From the NCBI RefSeq assembly GCF_004522215.1, contig NZ_SDLR01000002.1, positions 310,001 through 374,000 of the forward strand: a stretch of DNA of 64,000 nucleotides, given 5' to 3'. A model generated the notes under the pieces. The model was not told the DNA's origin and did no database searches. It was given only the letters and a program-made list of their open reading frames with translations. The position numbers were made by a program, and so were the translations under genes. This DNA is from Ammoniphilus sp. YIM 78166. GTDB lineage: Bacteria > Bacillota > Bacilli > Aneurinibacillales > RAOX-1. The stretch's first letter is position 1. Each line of letters opens with the position of its first letter. This document shows positions 1 to 8,815 of the stretch, in pieces.

Positions 1-512
1 ATCCTGCTATTAATGAACTCGATAACGTATTTCTCTATGATATTGATGACTTAGAAGGTATCGTTGAAGCGAATCGCCAAGAAAGGGTTCGTGAAGCCGA
101 AAAAATTGGATATATGATTGGAGAAGAAATTGCTTCTTTTAAATCCTGGTTAAATACGCTAGGTATGGTGCCCGTTATCACCGCTCTTCGGGAAAAGTCT
201 CTTCAAATCCAAGAAGAAGCGATGAAGCACATCGAGAATAAGCTGCCTGATCTAACGGAGAAGGAGTTGCGGATTATCCGTAAATATTCCAAGACGATTG
301 TGAATCAGATGCTTCACGATCCGTTAGTTCGTATGAAAGAAATGGCCGCTCAGTCCAGAGGAGACGAAGCACTCGATCTTTTTGTGAAGATTTTTGCTCT
401 AGAGGCGGAATTAGAAAAACAAAATAAACTGAAACAACAAAGAGCAGAAACGGAAGTAGCAGATGTGCGCATACCGACTCTCAATGTCAGTGAGGCCGTA
501 GTCCGCTCCTAA
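1..512 (+). CDS. hemA: Glutamyl-tRNA reductase, 3' end (partial)
   Basis: This is the C-terminal part (about 170 residues) of glutamyl-tRNA reductase, which reduces Glu-tRNA(Glu) to glutamate-1-semialdehyde, the first committed step of C5-pathway tetrapyrrole synthesis. The reading frame is open from base 3 and begins within the conserved stretch around residues PAINELDNVFLYDIDDLEGI, so the ATG at 114 is internal and the true start lies outside the window. The rest is the helical dimerisation domain, ending with a charged tail. It is the first visible gene of a hemAXCDBL operon and is followed 19 bases later by hemX. The promoter is not in the window. Confidence 0.95.
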   Translation, partial: PAINELDNVFLYDIDDLEGIVEANRQERVREAEKIGYMIGEEIASFKSWLNTLGMVPVITALREKSLQIQEEAMKHIENKLPDLTEKELRIIRKYSKTIVNQMLHDPLVRMKEMAAQSRGDEALDLFVKIFALEAELEKQNKLKQQRAETEVADVRIPTLNVSEAVVRS

Positions 513-531
513 AGAAGGGAGTCATGATACT

Positions 532-1353
532 TTGACAATACAGAGCTGGATGTATGATCTAACCATTTATATCTATGCCTTGAGTGTTCTTATGTATTTT
601 TCAGATTTTATACAAAGCAACCGGAAAGTCAATCAAACGGCCTTCTGGTTGCTTGCTATTGTTTGGGTTCTACAGTCCATTTTCTTTGTTTCGCAAATAT
701 TCACCAAGGAATATTTTCCTATTCTTACCTTGTTTGAAACTCTCTTTTTTTACTCGTGGATCATGGTAAGCCTTTCCTTAACCATCAATTATTTTTTTAA
801 AATGGATTTTTTAGTTTTCTTTACAAATATTATCGGTTTTGTTGTAATGGCAGTAACTCTTTTTGCTAACCCGGCAGCGACACCTGCGCTTTCCGAGCAG
901 CTCATATCCGAGCTACTATTTATTCATATTAGTTTAGCGTTTTTCAGCTATGCGGCTTTTTCTATCTCGTTTATACTCTCAGTGATGTACCTCGTCCAAA
1001 ACAAGATGCTGAAGCAAAAAAAATGGACTCCTCTGTTCCGTCGACTTCCCAGCTTAGGTCAACTGGATTTATACGCGTATCGATTGACCATGGTCGGTGT
1101 ACCAGCTCTACTCCTTGCTGTCATTCTTGGGGTAATCTGGGCCCACGTTGTAGGTCAGTCGGTTTGGTTCGACCCTAAGGTCATGATGTCGTTGTTGGTG
1201 GTAGGGATCTACAGCCTATACCTATACCGTAGAATTACGTTTGATTGGCAAGGGAAGAAGCTTGCCCAGCTCAATGTCGCTGCCTTTGCTTTAACGCTAT
1301 TAAATTATTTAATCTCTGGCTCCCTCTCTTCCTTTCACCAATGGTTGAGATAG
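532..1353 (+). CDS. hemX: HemX, CcsA-type multispanning membrane protein
   Basis: A 273-residue integral membrane protein with about eight hydrophobic segments, of the cytochrome c assembly (CcsA/HemX) family. In Bacillus subtilis HemX lowers the cellular level of glutamyl-tRNA reductase; that role is inferred here from position directly after hemA. The start is TTG at 532, behind an AAGGGAG ribosome binding site at 515-521. The nearby ATG at 524 runs into a stop after three codons. Length matches the B. subtilis protein (about 276 aa). A more direct part in haem delivery to cytochromes is possible, since c-type cytochromes are encoded nearby, but nothing in the sequence proves it. Confidence 0.88.
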   Translation: MTIQSWMYDLTIYIYALSVLMYFSDFIQSNRKVNQTAFWLLAIVWVLQSIFFVSQIFTKEYFPILTLFETLFFYSWIMVSLSLTINYFFKMDFLVFFTNIIGFVVMAVTLFANPAATPALSEQLISELLFIHISLAFFSYAAFSISFILSVMYLVQNKMLKQKKWTPLFRRLPSLGQLDLYAYRLTMVGVPALLLAVILGVIWAHVVGQSVWFDPKVMMSLLVVGIYSLYLYRRITFDWQGKKLAQLNVAAFALTLLNYLISGSLSSFHQWLR

Positions 1354-1376
1354 TGCTAGAAGATGGAGGTCTATAA

Positions 1377-2306
1377 ATGAGAAAAGTTATCGTTGGTTCA
1401 AGACAAAGTGCCCTAGCTCTAACTCAAACGAAATGGGTGATTCGTCAGCTTGAAGCACTCGGTCTTCCTTTTGAGTTTGAGATCAAAAAGATTGTTACAA
1501 AAGGAGATCAAATTGTAGATGTGACCCTCTCTAAAGTGGGTGGAAAAGGATTATTCGTAAAAGAAATTGAGCAAGCGCTATTAGATGGGGATATTGATAT
1601 GGCAGTACATAGCATGAAGGATATGCCGGCCCTACTTCCTGAAGGGTTAACCATTGGTGCTGTTCCTCCTCGAGTGGATGTACGCGATGTTTTAATCAGC
1701 AAGGATGGAAAAAGTTTAGATGAGCTGCCGCATGGCGCCACCATTGGGACAAGCAGCCTTAGAAGAAGTGCTCAATTGCTTGCTCATCGTGGAGATCTCA
1801 ACATTAAGTGGATACGAGGAAATATTGATACTCGCATTCGGAAGCTTCATGAAGAGGATTATGATGCAATCGTTCTAGCGGCTGCCGGATTGGAAAGAAT
1901 GGAATGGAAAGGGCAAATCACGCAATTCCTGCCTGTAGAAATTAGCCTTCCAGCCGTAGGACAAGGCGCGCTTAGCATTGAATGCCGGGAAGCGGATAAA
2001 GAAGTCATGGAGCTGCTTGCTAAGTTTAACGATCCGGTCACGGAGAAAGCTGTTCGTGCAGAACGAGCTTTCCTCAATACGCTTGAAGGAGGGTGCCAGG
2101 TTCCAATAGGAGCTTACGCCCAAATAACAGAGGAAGGACTCTGTGCCTTAACGGGGTTAGTCGCGTCACCTAATGGCACACTTGTCCTGAAAGACGCCAT
2201 TCAAGGAGACAAGCCCGAAGAGATCGGTCGTAGGCTTGGTCAGCTTCTGATTGAGAAGGGTGCCTCTGAAATATTGGATAAGGTCCGCCAGGAAAACCAT
2301 ATATGA
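1377..2306 (+). CDS. hemC: Porphobilinogen deaminase (hydroxymethylbilane synthase)
   Basis: A 309-residue cytosolic enzyme that condenses four porphobilinogen molecules into hydroxymethylbilane. The N-terminus has the family signature ([15 protein letters not shown]). The substrate-binding stretch [15 protein letters not shown] is present, and the conserved Cys that carries the dipyrromethane cofactor lies in [11 protein letters not shown] at about residue 240. Length is typical (about 310). The ATG follows a GGAGG site (1364-1368). The 3' end overlaps hemD by four bases (ATGA), so the two are probably translationally coupled. Third gene of the hem operon. Confidence 0.97.
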   Translation: MRKVIVGSRQSALALTQTKWVIRQLEALGLPFEFEIKKIVTKGDQIVDVTLSKVGGKGLFVKEIEQALLDGDIDMAVHSMKDMPALLPEGLTIGAVPPRVDVRDVLISKDGKSLDELPHGATIGTSSLRRSAQLLAHRGDLNIKWIRGNIDTRIRKLHEEDYDAIVLAAAGLERMEWKGQITQFLPVEISLPAVGQGALSIECREADKEVMELLAKFNDPVTEKAVRAERAFLNTLEGGCQVPIGAYAQITEEGLCALTGLVASPNGTLVLKDAIQGDKPEEIGRRLGQLLIEKGASEILDKVRQENHI

Positions 2307-3079
2307 TACCAGAAGTGAAACCACTGCAAGGGAAAACCGTCTTAGTTACCCGTTCGAGAGCACAAGCAAGTGATCTCTCCCGGCAGATTGAAGCGTTAGG
2401 CGGAAGACCGATGGAGTTTCCACTGATACAATTGGAGCCACCTCGTGATCTTTTACCCGTGCAACAGGCACTGAAGGAGATTCACCAGTTTGATTGGATT
2501 CTGTTTACAAGCACAAACGGAGTAGAGTTTTTTGTGGAGCAAGTGCAAAAAGCTCAGCTTGAGTTTTCTCACATTACAGCTAGAGTTGGGGTAGTGGGAC
2601 CGAAAACAGCCGAGATTCTGAAACGAATGGGGAAGGTTTCGGATCTTGTGGCAGCTGAATTTAAAGCAGAAGGACTTCTTGAATCATTGCAAGGAGTCCT
2701 TCAACCTGGGGATCGGGTGCTGCTTCCCCGTGCCAACATAGCTCGCGACATTCTTCCTCGGGAACTTAGAGCGCGTGGGATGAACGTAACCGAAATTGTG
2801 GTCTACGAAACCGTGATTAGCTCGGACGGTGCTGATCAAATGATTGAGATGTTACAGTCAGGCCAGATTGATATTATTACTTTTACTAGTTCATCTACAG
2901 TTCGGAATTTCTGTGAGCTACTGCGTGGGCAGAATCGTGATAAGCTATTGGCTAAAGCTAAAATTGCTTGTATTGGACCCATTACTGCGGAAACAGCTGA
3001 GAAGTTAGGTCTAAAAGTGGATCGTGTAGCTACCGACTATACGATTGATGGATTAGTCCAAGTATTAACCAAGTTATAG
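2303..3079 (+). CDS. hemD: Uroporphyrinogen-III synthase
   Basis: A 258-residue protein of the HemD fold, which closes and inverts ring D of hydroxymethylbilane to give uroporphyrinogen III. Visible family landmarks are the N-terminal [21 protein letters not shown] segment, [14 protein letters not shown] near residue 65, and [12 protein letters not shown] near residue 190. HemD is poorly conserved, but position between hemC and hemB makes the assignment secure. It starts at ATG 2303 inside the hemC stop codon (4-base overlap) and is followed 12 bases later by hemB. Confidence 0.94.
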   Translation: MIPEVKPLQGKTVLVTRSRAQASDLSRQIEALGGRPMEFPLIQLEPPRDLLPVQQALKEIHQFDWILFTSTNGVEFFVEQVQKAQLEFSHITARVGVVGPKTAEILKRMGKVSDLVAAEFKAEGLLESLQGVLQPGDRVLLPRANIARDILPRELRARGMNVTEIVVYETVISSDGADQMIEMLQSGQIDIITFTSSSTVRNFCELLRGQNRDKLLAKAKIACIGPITAETAEKLGLKVDRVATDYTIDGLVQVLTKL

Positions 3080-3091
3080 GGATGGAGGAGT

Positions 3092-4069
3092 ATGTCTATG
3101 AGCTTTGATCGTCATCGCCGTTTACGAAACTCGGCAGGAATGAGAAATTTGGTTCGTGAAACACAGTTGCAGGCGAGTGATTTTATATACCCGTTATTTA
3201 TAGTAGAAGGAGAAGGGAAGAAGCAAGAGATTCCTTCTATGCCAGGGGTGTATCATTACTCCTTAGATCAACTTCAGGAAGAAATTGAGGAGGTTGTCTC
3301 TTTAGGAATTCAATCCGTTATCGTGTTTGGGGTACCGGATCATAAGGATGAAATTGGAACACAGGCCTATCATGAGTGTGGGATCGTGCAACAAGGGATC
3401 CGCAAAATTAAGGAATGGGCTCCTGGTCTCGTCGTCATTGCTGACACCTGTCTTTGCCAATATACAGACCATGGCCATTGTGGGGTCATTAAGGATGGGG
3501 TAGTAGATAATGACCCAAGCTTAGAACTGCTAGTTAAAACAGCGATCTCCCAGGCGCAAGCCGGGGCGGATATTATCGCACCATCTAATATGATGGATGG
3601 TTTTGTAGCCGCTATTCGAGCAGGTCTTGATGAGTCTGGCTTCGCCCATATTCCGATTATGTCATATGCCGTAAAATATGCCTCCTCCTTTTATGGGCCA
3701 TTCCGGGATGCAGCGCATTCTACCCCGCAGTTTGGCGACAGAAAGACGTATCAAATGGACCCGGCCAATATGCGGGAAGCCCTGCGTGAAGCCGCTTCGG
3801 ATGTAAACGAAGGAGCCGATTTCCTCATGGTTAAGCCCGCGATGGCTTACATGGATATTATCCGTCTAGTACGCGATCAGTTTGACCTTCCCGTAGTGGC
3901 TTATAATGTAAGTGGAGAATACTCCATGATCAAGGCTGCAGCGGCGAATGGGTGGTTGGATGAAAAATCAGTCGCACTAGAGCTGCTGGTAGGCTTTAAG
4001 CGCGCTGGTGCGGATTTGATCTTAACTTATTTTGCAAAAGACGCTGTAAGATGGTTGAATGAAAAGTAA
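3092..4069 (+). CDS. hemB: Delta-aminolevulinic acid dehydratase (porphobilinogen synthase)
   Basis: A 325-residue TIM-barrel enzyme joining two 5-aminolevulinate molecules into porphobilinogen. The zinc-site cysteines are visible in [14 protein letters not shown] (about residues 117-130), so this is a Zn-dependent type. The Schiff-base lysines lie in [15 protein letters not shown] (about 196) and [10 protein letters not shown] (about 248). The SD is GGAGG at 3083-3087 and the chosen start is ATG 3092; ATG 3098 is an in-frame alternative with slightly better spacing. A perfect hairpin follows immediately before hemL. Confidence 0.97.
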   Translation: MSMSFDRHRRLRNSAGMRNLVRETQLQASDFIYPLFIVEGEGKKQEIPSMPGVYHYSLDQLQEEIEEVVSLGIQSVIVFGVPDHKDEIGTQAYHECGIVQQGIRKIKEWAPGLVVIADTCLCQYTDHGHCGVIKDGVVDNDPSLELLVKTAISQAQAGADIIAPSNMMDGFVAAIRAGLDESGFAHIPIMSYAVKYASSFYGPFRDAAHSTPQFGDRKTYQMDPANMREALREAASDVNEGADFLMVKPAMAYMDIIRLVRDQFDLPVVAYNVSGEYSMIKAAAANGWLDEKSVALELLVGFKRAGADLILTYFAKDAVRWLNEK

Positions 4070-4074
4070 GATCT

Positions 4075-4096
4075 GTGGGAGAGGGAGCTCTCCCAC
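4075..4096 (+). promoter_or_regulatory. Perfect 9-bp hairpin between hemB and hemL
   Basis: GTGGGAGAG (4075-4083) pairs perfectly with CTCTCCCAC (4088-4096) around a GGAG loop. There is no T-run after it, so it is unlikely to be a strong terminator. It sits between the hemB stop and the hemL SD (4106-4112). An RNA-processing site, a stabiliser of the upstream message or a weak attenuator are all possible. Confidence 0.5.
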
Positions 4097-4119
4097 TTCA
4101 TCATGTAGGAGGTGTTATC

Positions 4120-5412
4120 ATGACGAAGAGTCATGTGGAGTCCGAAAAACTTTTTGATGAAGCGAAGAAGTATATTCCAGGGGGAGTGAACAGTCCGGTT
4201 CGTGCGTTTCGTTCCGTAGGAATGTCGCCACTGTTTATGGAATCTGGAAAAGGATCTAAGGTTTATGATGTAGATGGAAATGAGTACATAGATTATGTTG
4301 GTTCTTGGGGACCTCTATTGCTTGGGCACGCTCATCCTGCTGTAACGGAAGCAATCAAGTCTGTGACGGAAAAAGGGACAAGCTTTGGAGCGCCTACCCA
4401 ATTGGAAACGGAGATGGCCAAGCTGGTCATTGACATTGTTCCATCCGTTGAAGTCGTTCGCATGGTTAATTCTGGTACGGAAGCAACAATGAGTGCATTG
4501 CGCTTAGCGAGAGGCTATACCAAGCGAAATAAGATCTTGAAATTCGAAGGCTGTTATCATGGGCACGCGGATAGTTTGTTGATCAAAGCAGGTTCGGGCG
4601 TGGCTACTTTAGCTCTTCCCGATAGCCCAGGTGTTCCAAGTGATGTTGCCGGTCATACTATCACGGTTCCTTATAACGACATGGAAAGTGTTCAGCTTGC
4701 CTTTGAGCGTTATGGTCAAGATTTAGCAGCGGTGATCGTGGAGCCAGTTGCAGGGAATATGGGAGTTGTACCCCCTGTGCCAGGTTTCTTAGAAGGGTTG
4801 CGTGAAATCACCCAACAATATGGAACCTTACTTATCTTTGATGAAGTGATGACGGGCTTCCGCGTCGATTACCATTGTGCGCAAGGAAGATTTAATATTA
4901 CTCCAGACTTAACTACCCTTGGGAAAGTGATTGGTGGAGGGCTTCCTGTTGGTGCATATGGTGGACGAAGAGAGATCATGGAGCAGATTGCACCGGCTGG
5001 ACCGATTTATCAAGCAGGGACGCTCTCCGGAAACCCCCTTGCGATGGCAGCGGGTTACACGACACTCAAAGAGCTAGGGAAGCCGGGTGTGTATGAAGAA
5101 CTAGAGCGAAAATCGGCTAGATTAGAGCAGGGAATTCGGGCTAACTGTGAAGAGTTAAACATCCCACACTATATCAGCCGAGTTGGTTCGATGGTGTGCT
5201 TGTTCTTTACAGATCAACCTGTTATGAATTACGAGGCAGCTAAGACCAGCGATCTCGAAAGATTCGCCGCCTATTTCCGCTTGATGGTCGAGGAAGGAAT
5301 CTCTCTTCCTCCGTCCCAATTTGAAGGGATGTTTGTCTCCACTGCCCATACGGATGAAGATATTGAAAAGACGATTGAAGCGAGCCGTAGGGCTTTAAGT
5401 AAATTAGGTTAG
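4120..5412 (+). CDS. hemL: Glutamate-1-semialdehyde 2,1-aminomutase
   Basis: A 430-residue PLP enzyme that converts glutamate-1-semialdehyde to 5-aminolevulinate. The conserved N-terminus [21 protein letters not shown], the [14 protein letters not shown] substrate region and the PLP lysine in [16 protein letters not shown] (about residue 269) are all present. The frame is open back to GTG 4075, but that GTG lies in a hairpin with no SD, whereas ATG 4120 has a full TAGGAGG (4106-4112) at ideal spacing, so 4120 was chosen. Last gene of the hem operon; a terminator follows. Confidence 0.97.
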   Translation: MTKSHVESEKLFDEAKKYIPGGVNSPVRAFRSVGMSPLFMESGKGSKVYDVDGNEYIDYVGSWGPLLLGHAHPAVTEAIKSVTEKGTSFGAPTQLETEMAKLVIDIVPSVEVVRMVNSGTEATMSALRLARGYTKRNKILKFEGCYHGHADSLLIKAGSGVATLALPDSPGVPSDVAGHTITVPYNDMESVQLAFERYGQDLAAVIVEPVAGNMGVVPPVPGFLEGLREITQQYGTLLIFDEVMTGFRVDYHCAQGRFNITPDLTTLGKVIGGGLPVGAYGGRREIMEQIAPAGPIYQAGTLSGNPLAMAAGYTTLKELGKPGVYEELERKSARLEQGIRANCEELNIPHYISRVGSMVCLFFTDQPVMNYEAAKTSDLERFAAYFRLMVEEGISLPPSQFEGMFVSTAHTDEDIEKTIEASRRALSKLG

Positions 5413-5420
5413 AGTGAGAA

Positions 5421-5444
5421 AGCAGCCGCATGGCTGCTTTTTTT
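5421..5444 (+). terminator. Intrinsic terminator of the hem operon
   Basis: Stem AGCAGCC (5421-5427) and GGCTGCT (5432-5438) with a GCAT loop, followed by a run of seven T's. It ends the hemAXCDBL transcript. Confidence 0.92.
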
Positions 5445-5471
5445 ATGGATGGCAACTTGAAACAATTACCC

Positions 5472-5621
5472 GTTTGTGATCAAACCTCCTGAGTTTGTGA
5501 CCAAACCGGAGAAATTAGTTGTAATCCTTACTGGTATGTAAGCATCGCATGTTTTTTTGTGAGCATTCGCCACCTCTCCGTGACCAAACCGGAGAAGGTC
5601 GTGAGCAACTCGACAAAAGGT
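5472..5621. repeat. Degenerate 21-bp periodic repeat array
   Basis: In the gap between hemL and spoVID, copies of a GTGAnC core occur at 5476, 5497, 5521 (GTAATC), 5538 (GTAAGC), 5559, 5580 and 5601. The spacings are 21, 24, 17, 21, 21 and 21 bases. The best unit is GTGACCAAACCGGAGAA, present twice exactly (5497-5513 and 5580-5596). No ORF with a ribosome binding site covers it. Its function is not known to me. The rest of this gap (5622-5876) shows only AT-rich sequence and the spoVID SD. Confidence 0.7.
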
Positions 5622-5876
5622 CTGAAATTGAGAACCATTGGTGGTGGAATCCGAAAATTTTCTCATAAAACGTTAAAAAATAGGCTGTTCCCCGTCCGAG
5701 CCCCCTGATCATTCCCCTTTTTATTAAAAAATCCATCCTATATTTGATAATTCCCCTAAAAACCCAGCCCATCCTCTCAATCTAGCTTCATGGGTTTCAT
5801 CTAATCAGTTCTATCCTGTGGATAAGGACAATATATTTTAGGAGAAGGTGATACCGGGAAGGAGGAAACGCGGAAC

Positions 5877-7274
5877 ATGGAAAAACATGGACTGGGTTCA
5901 TATCAAATTGATATTAGGGAAATTGTACAGCTTTCACATTCACAATTGCCGATTGAAGAAATTGAAGAGATGGAAATCATCCCTCAAATTGTCATAGAGG
6001 AAAATGGTGCAGAAATTGAGATCATAGGCTCCTTATTCCTTTATGGAGATTACAAAGGAAATCAAGAGGCAGGGAAGTTGGATCCAACGGATGAACTCCC
6101 CGAAACTTATGAGGAGTCGGTGCAATTTGAGCCGTTATCGGCTGACCGAGGTCCCTACTCGCCATTGGCAAAACAGGACAGGTTTGAGTACCGGATCCCT
6201 GTGAAGATTACGATGCCGCGAAATAAAGTGGCAGAGGTTGATGATGTTTATGCCTATATTAATTCTTTCGATTATGAATTAAAGACGCCTTACCAGGTTG
6301 AAGTGGTTGCCAGCTTAATGATTAGCGGATTTACCGAGGAAAAAGCAGAACAGCCTGAAGAAGAGTCATGGAACGCGGCTCCTCTTGAATTTGTTCATAC
6401 TGCAGGGGATCAGTGGAATGAAGATTTCCAGGCCTACTATAATGAGCAATTACAAGCTCTTCAGCAGGAATTTGAACCGATCGTTCAGGAGCAAACTCCA
6501 GCACAAGAGCAGCAAGAACCCGTTGCGGTTTCCCATCGGGCAGAGTCCGAGCCAACCACTCTGCCCCCTATGCAGGAAGAGCACGAACCGGAAGAGTCGG
6601 TACAGGAGGCACAAGAGGCTTTAGAGTCCCCTGAATCTCCTGAATCTCCTGAAACCCCTGAGTCACCAGCAGTTCAAGAGGTGCCGCAAAAAGTTCCAAA
6701 GCAAACGGAGCCTTTTGAAAAACTACGACCAAGTGAAGAGGAGCCGGAGGCGAAAGCCGAAACGGAATGGAGTAATGTTGTTCCTCTGCCAACGCTGCCG
6801 GAAAGCCCGAGGGAGGATGCAGTAGAGGGTCAAGAAGAAATAGAAGAACAGGAAGTTCAAGAAGAACAACAAGAACAAGAACAAGAAGATGAAAAAGATG
6901 TACGGGTAGCTATTTCTAATAAAGGGACGAAACAAGACCAAGAGCCTATCTCTTCGCTTGCTAGCATTTTCTCACGGATTCCTAAGAAGGAAGCTAAGAA
7001 AGAGGAAGAGCAGACACAGCGATCAGAGACAGGGAGTCAAGCCTCAGAAGCAGGACGGGAAGATAATGATGCGTTATACTTAACCAATTTCATGGACAAT
7101 CAAGCTGAGCAATTCACTAAGGTGAGGATTTGCATCATCCAAAAAAATGAAACCATAGAAGAGATTGCCGAACGATATGCCATGACGGTGGATGCGATCC
7201 TTCGGGCTAACGGCGCAGCAGCCCGGAATCAAGTCGCTTCAGGACAATTGCTATACATTCCCGTAAAGGGGTGA
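5877..7274 (+). CDS. spoVID: Stage VI sporulation protein D, coat morphogenetic LysM protein
   Basis: A 465-residue spore coat encasement protein. The N-terminal about 170 residues form the conserved SpoVID domain. The middle (about 175-400) is a low-complexity acidic stretch rich in Glu, Gln and Pro, including PESPESPETPESP. Residues about 419-463 form a LysM domain, starting VRICIIQKNETIEEIAERYA and ending LLYIPV. In B. subtilis SpoVID sits at the spore surface, binds SpoIVA, recruits SafA, and its LysM binds lipid II; this is family knowledge. The ATG at 5877 follows GGAGG (5861-5865). Position after hemL and before ysxE matches B. subtilis. Mother-cell sigma-E expression is expected, but no clear promoter could be placed. 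Confidence 0.93.
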   Translation: MEKHGLGSYQIDIREIVQLSHSQLPIEEIEEMEIIPQIVIEENGAEIEIIGSLFLYGDYKGNQEAGKLDPTDELPETYEESVQFEPLSADRGPYSPLAKQDRFEYRIPVKITMPRNKVAEVDDVYAYINSFDYELKTPYQVEVVASLMISGFTEEKAEQPEEESWNAAPLEFVHTAGDQWNEDFQAYYNEQLQALQQEFEPIVQEQTPAQEQQEPVAVSHRAESEPTTLPPMQEEHEPEESVQEAQEALESPESPESPETPESPAVQEVPQKVPKQTEPFEKLRPSEEEPEAKAETEWSNVVPLPTLPESPREDAVEGQEEIEEQEVQEEQQEQEQEDEKDVRVAISNKGTKQDQEPISSLASIFSRIPKKEAKKEEEQTQRSETGSQASEAGREDNDALYLTNFMDNQAEQFTKVRICIIQKNETIEEIAERYAMTVDAILRANGAAARNQVASGQLLYIPVKG

Positions 7275-7280
7275 TCCTCC

Positions 7281-8270
7281 TTGAAAGTCACCTTGGAGCA
7301 ATTGAAGAAAATGCTCTCCACGTACAAATTAAAAGCCCTTCGTGTGCAACCGATAGAAGATGGTTACTTAGTAGAGACAACTAGAGGGAAAAAAATGGTT
7401 TCTATTTGGCAGAGTCCTGAGCTGTTAAAGTGGTCGAATACGTGGCGAGAGCAGTTATTCACCGAGGGATATGAGGCTGTTGAGAGATTTCAAGTCAATT
7501 CGAATAATAAGAAGTATATTCGTTTTCAAAACAAGTATTTTGTTTTAACTGACTATGCAGAAGCCGCTTTGCCTGATATTAAGGATGAAGGTGAATGCAG
7601 GGAACTGGGCAGGACTTATGCCGATTATCATTGTGCGGTTGGACGTATCAATACAGCGGTGAACGTTGGCGCGGAACCCTTCAATGATAATATTTTTATT
7701 GAGGGGAGTACTCTGATTAAGCAAATCATGAAGGCGATCGAGTCCAAGAAGGAACCGACCTTAGTGGATGAAGTGATTTATGCGAATCTTCCTTTGCTCT
7801 ATAAGCGATTTAGAAGAGCCTACCAGCTATGCGAAGGGATTAAAGAAGCAATCCCCTACTTCCCACTGTCTACCGAGAGCTTTCATCTCGTACAAATGGT
7901 GAAAGCAGAGAAAGGGTGGAAGATACGAGGGGGGTACAATAAAGGTTTGGTTCCGCTGCACCAGGATACCACTCAACTCATACGAGAGATCTATGAGAAA
8001 AGCGGTTGGAGATTGTCCTCCGTCCTGTCTTTTTTAAAAGGGTACGAGGATAAGCGGAGGCTAGCGGATAATGAACTCGTTTATATTCTTGTGCAGCTAG
8101 CTGTGCCCAGGGAAGTTTGGAAATACTTTAGTAATTACTTGACTCAAAATGAATGGAGCGAAGCAGACATTAATCGGCTGGCTGAGGCGATTCATGCCCA
8201 AAGACACTGGGATGAATTGGTCACACAAATCGGCCGTTATATCGACCAGCGCAGTCCATTATCAGCGTAA
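7281..8270 (+). CDS. ysxE: YsxE-like spore coat protein (degenerate CotS-family kinase fold)
   Basis: A 329-residue protein of the CotS/YsxE family, related in fold to aminoglycoside phosphotransferases. It starts at TTG 7281, six bases after the spoVID stop, with the SD (AAAGGGG) overlapping the end of spoVID, so the two are co-translated. The HxDxxxxN catalytic loop and the DFD/DYD metal motif of this fold are not visible where expected (the segment near residues 200-230 reads FHLVQMVKAEKGWKIRGG), so it looks like a pseudokinase. The expected location is the spore coat, recruited with SpoVID. A paralogue that keeps these motifs is at 49738-50757. Confidence 0.85.
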   Translation: MKVTLEQLKKMLSTYKLKALRVQPIEDGYLVETTRGKKMVSIWQSPELLKWSNTWREQLFTEGYEAVERFQVNSNNKKYIRFQNKYFVLTDYAEAALPDIKDEGECRELGRTYADYHCAVGRINTAVNVGAEPFNDNIFIEGSTLIKQIMKAIESKKEPTLVDEVIYANLPLLYKRFRRAYQLCEGIKEAIPYFPLSTESFHLVQMVKAEKGWKIRGGYNKGLVPLHQDTTQLIREIYEKSGWRLSSVLSFLKGYEDKRRLADNELVYILVQLAVPREVWKYFSNYLTQNEWSEADINRLAEAIHAQRHWDELVTQIGRYIDQRSPLSA

Positions 8271-8286
8271 ACCATAACAAGATAAT

Positions 8287-8339
8287 TAGCCGGCACTGTT
8301 TGATTCTGATGAATCAACTGTGTCCGGCTATTTTTTTTT
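8287..8339 (+). terminator. Terminator after ysxE
   Basis: Outer arms TAGCCGG (8287-8293) and CCGGCTA (8324-8330), inner arms TTGATTC and GAATCAA, loop TGAT, then nine T's. It separates the coat operon from the minus-strand small gene. Confidence 0.85.
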
Positions 8340-8342
8340 CTT

Positions 8343-8522
8343 TTAAAACCAATCAAATTCGATGCCTGCATATAGAAGGGCTATAAGGATAAGAAGAATG
8401 ACGTCAAAGCTTGTAGGTAAGAGCAGGGTACGGATTAACTGGAAGATGCCAAGCGGTAAGGTTAGTTGCTGAATACCTGCCCTTACCTTCAGATACGTAG
8501 GGTGATATCGTAATCGGTTCAT
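8343..8522 (-). CDS. Small conserved-looking membrane protein, 59 aa
   Basis: On the minus strand an ATG at 8522 opens a 59-codon frame ending at TAA 8343-8345. It is preceded by a good SD (AAAGGATG, eight bases before the start). The N-terminal half is basic and amphipathic (MNRLRYHPTYLKVRAGIQQL). The C-terminal half is a hydrophobic segment (about residues 38-54) ending in a short acidic, aromatic tail (EFDWF). This looks like a real single-pass membrane peptide, but I cannot name a family with confidence. It lies between the ysxE terminator and the cbb3 promoter region and is transcribed opposite to both. Confidence 0.65.
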   Translation of the reverse strand: MNRLRYHPTYLKVRAGIQQLTLPLGIFQLIRTLLLPTSFDVILLILIALLYAGIEFDWF

Positions 8523-8633
8523 TCAAATTCATCCTTTCTGATCTGCTGTTACTAATTTATGTGGGCATTGGTCTAGGGGTTCTTCTTCACAAATTGGTTT
8601 TAATCTCATCACATTATCTTCACAATTGCTTGA

Positions 8634-8661
8634 TTGACTGTGCCTCTTTTTGTAATAAGAT
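8634..8661 (+). promoter_or_regulatory. Candidate sigma-A promoter upstream of the FNR-type box
   Basis: TTGACT (8634-8639), 16-base spacer, TAAGAT (8656-8661). The -10 is only a moderate match. If used, the FNR-like box at 8678-8693 would lie just downstream of its start site, where a bound regulator would repress rather than activate. Confidence 0.3.
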
Positions 8662-8677
8662 AAGAGTAGATAAAGTT

Positions 8678-8720
8678 TGTGAAAAAATGCACATTCTAAC
8701 ATTAACACATTATCTATAGT
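8678..8720 (+). promoter_or_regulatory. FNR-type box at -41.5 and promoter of the cbb3 operon
   Basis: TGTGA-AAAAAT-GCACA (8678-8693) matches the FNR/CRP-family consensus TGTGA-N6-TCACA at all but one base. A -10-like TATAGT lies at 8715-8720. With a start site near 8727, the box is centred at -41.5, the standard class II activator position. No good -35 is present, as expected for an activator-dependent promoter. The downstream genes encode a high-affinity oxidase, so oxygen-limited induction by an Fnr-like regulator is a reasonable inference. Confidence 0.65.
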
Positions 8721-8815
8721 GTTTATGCTTGGAGGGATGGATATCAGGTAAGTTGTTTTAAATCGTGGTGAGTACATGTGGGAGAGTTTTTACTGAAATT
8801 AGGGGAGGTAATAGG

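Noticed and set aside
1508-2123. Minus-strand ORFs over hemC
   Set aside because: They are antisense shadows without SD or recognisable sequence; hemC is fully supported on the + strand.
4075-4119. GTG start of hemL at 4075
   Set aside because: It lies in a hairpin with no SD; ATG 4120 has a full SD and starts the conserved sequence.
5472-5621. CRISPR array
   Set aside because: The units are degenerate and directly abutting at 21 bp with no variable spacers, and no cas genes are in the window.
5466-5772. Two minus-strand ORFs across the hemL-spoVID gap
   Set aside because: They translate the degenerate repeat array, have no ribosome binding site and show no domain-like pattern.
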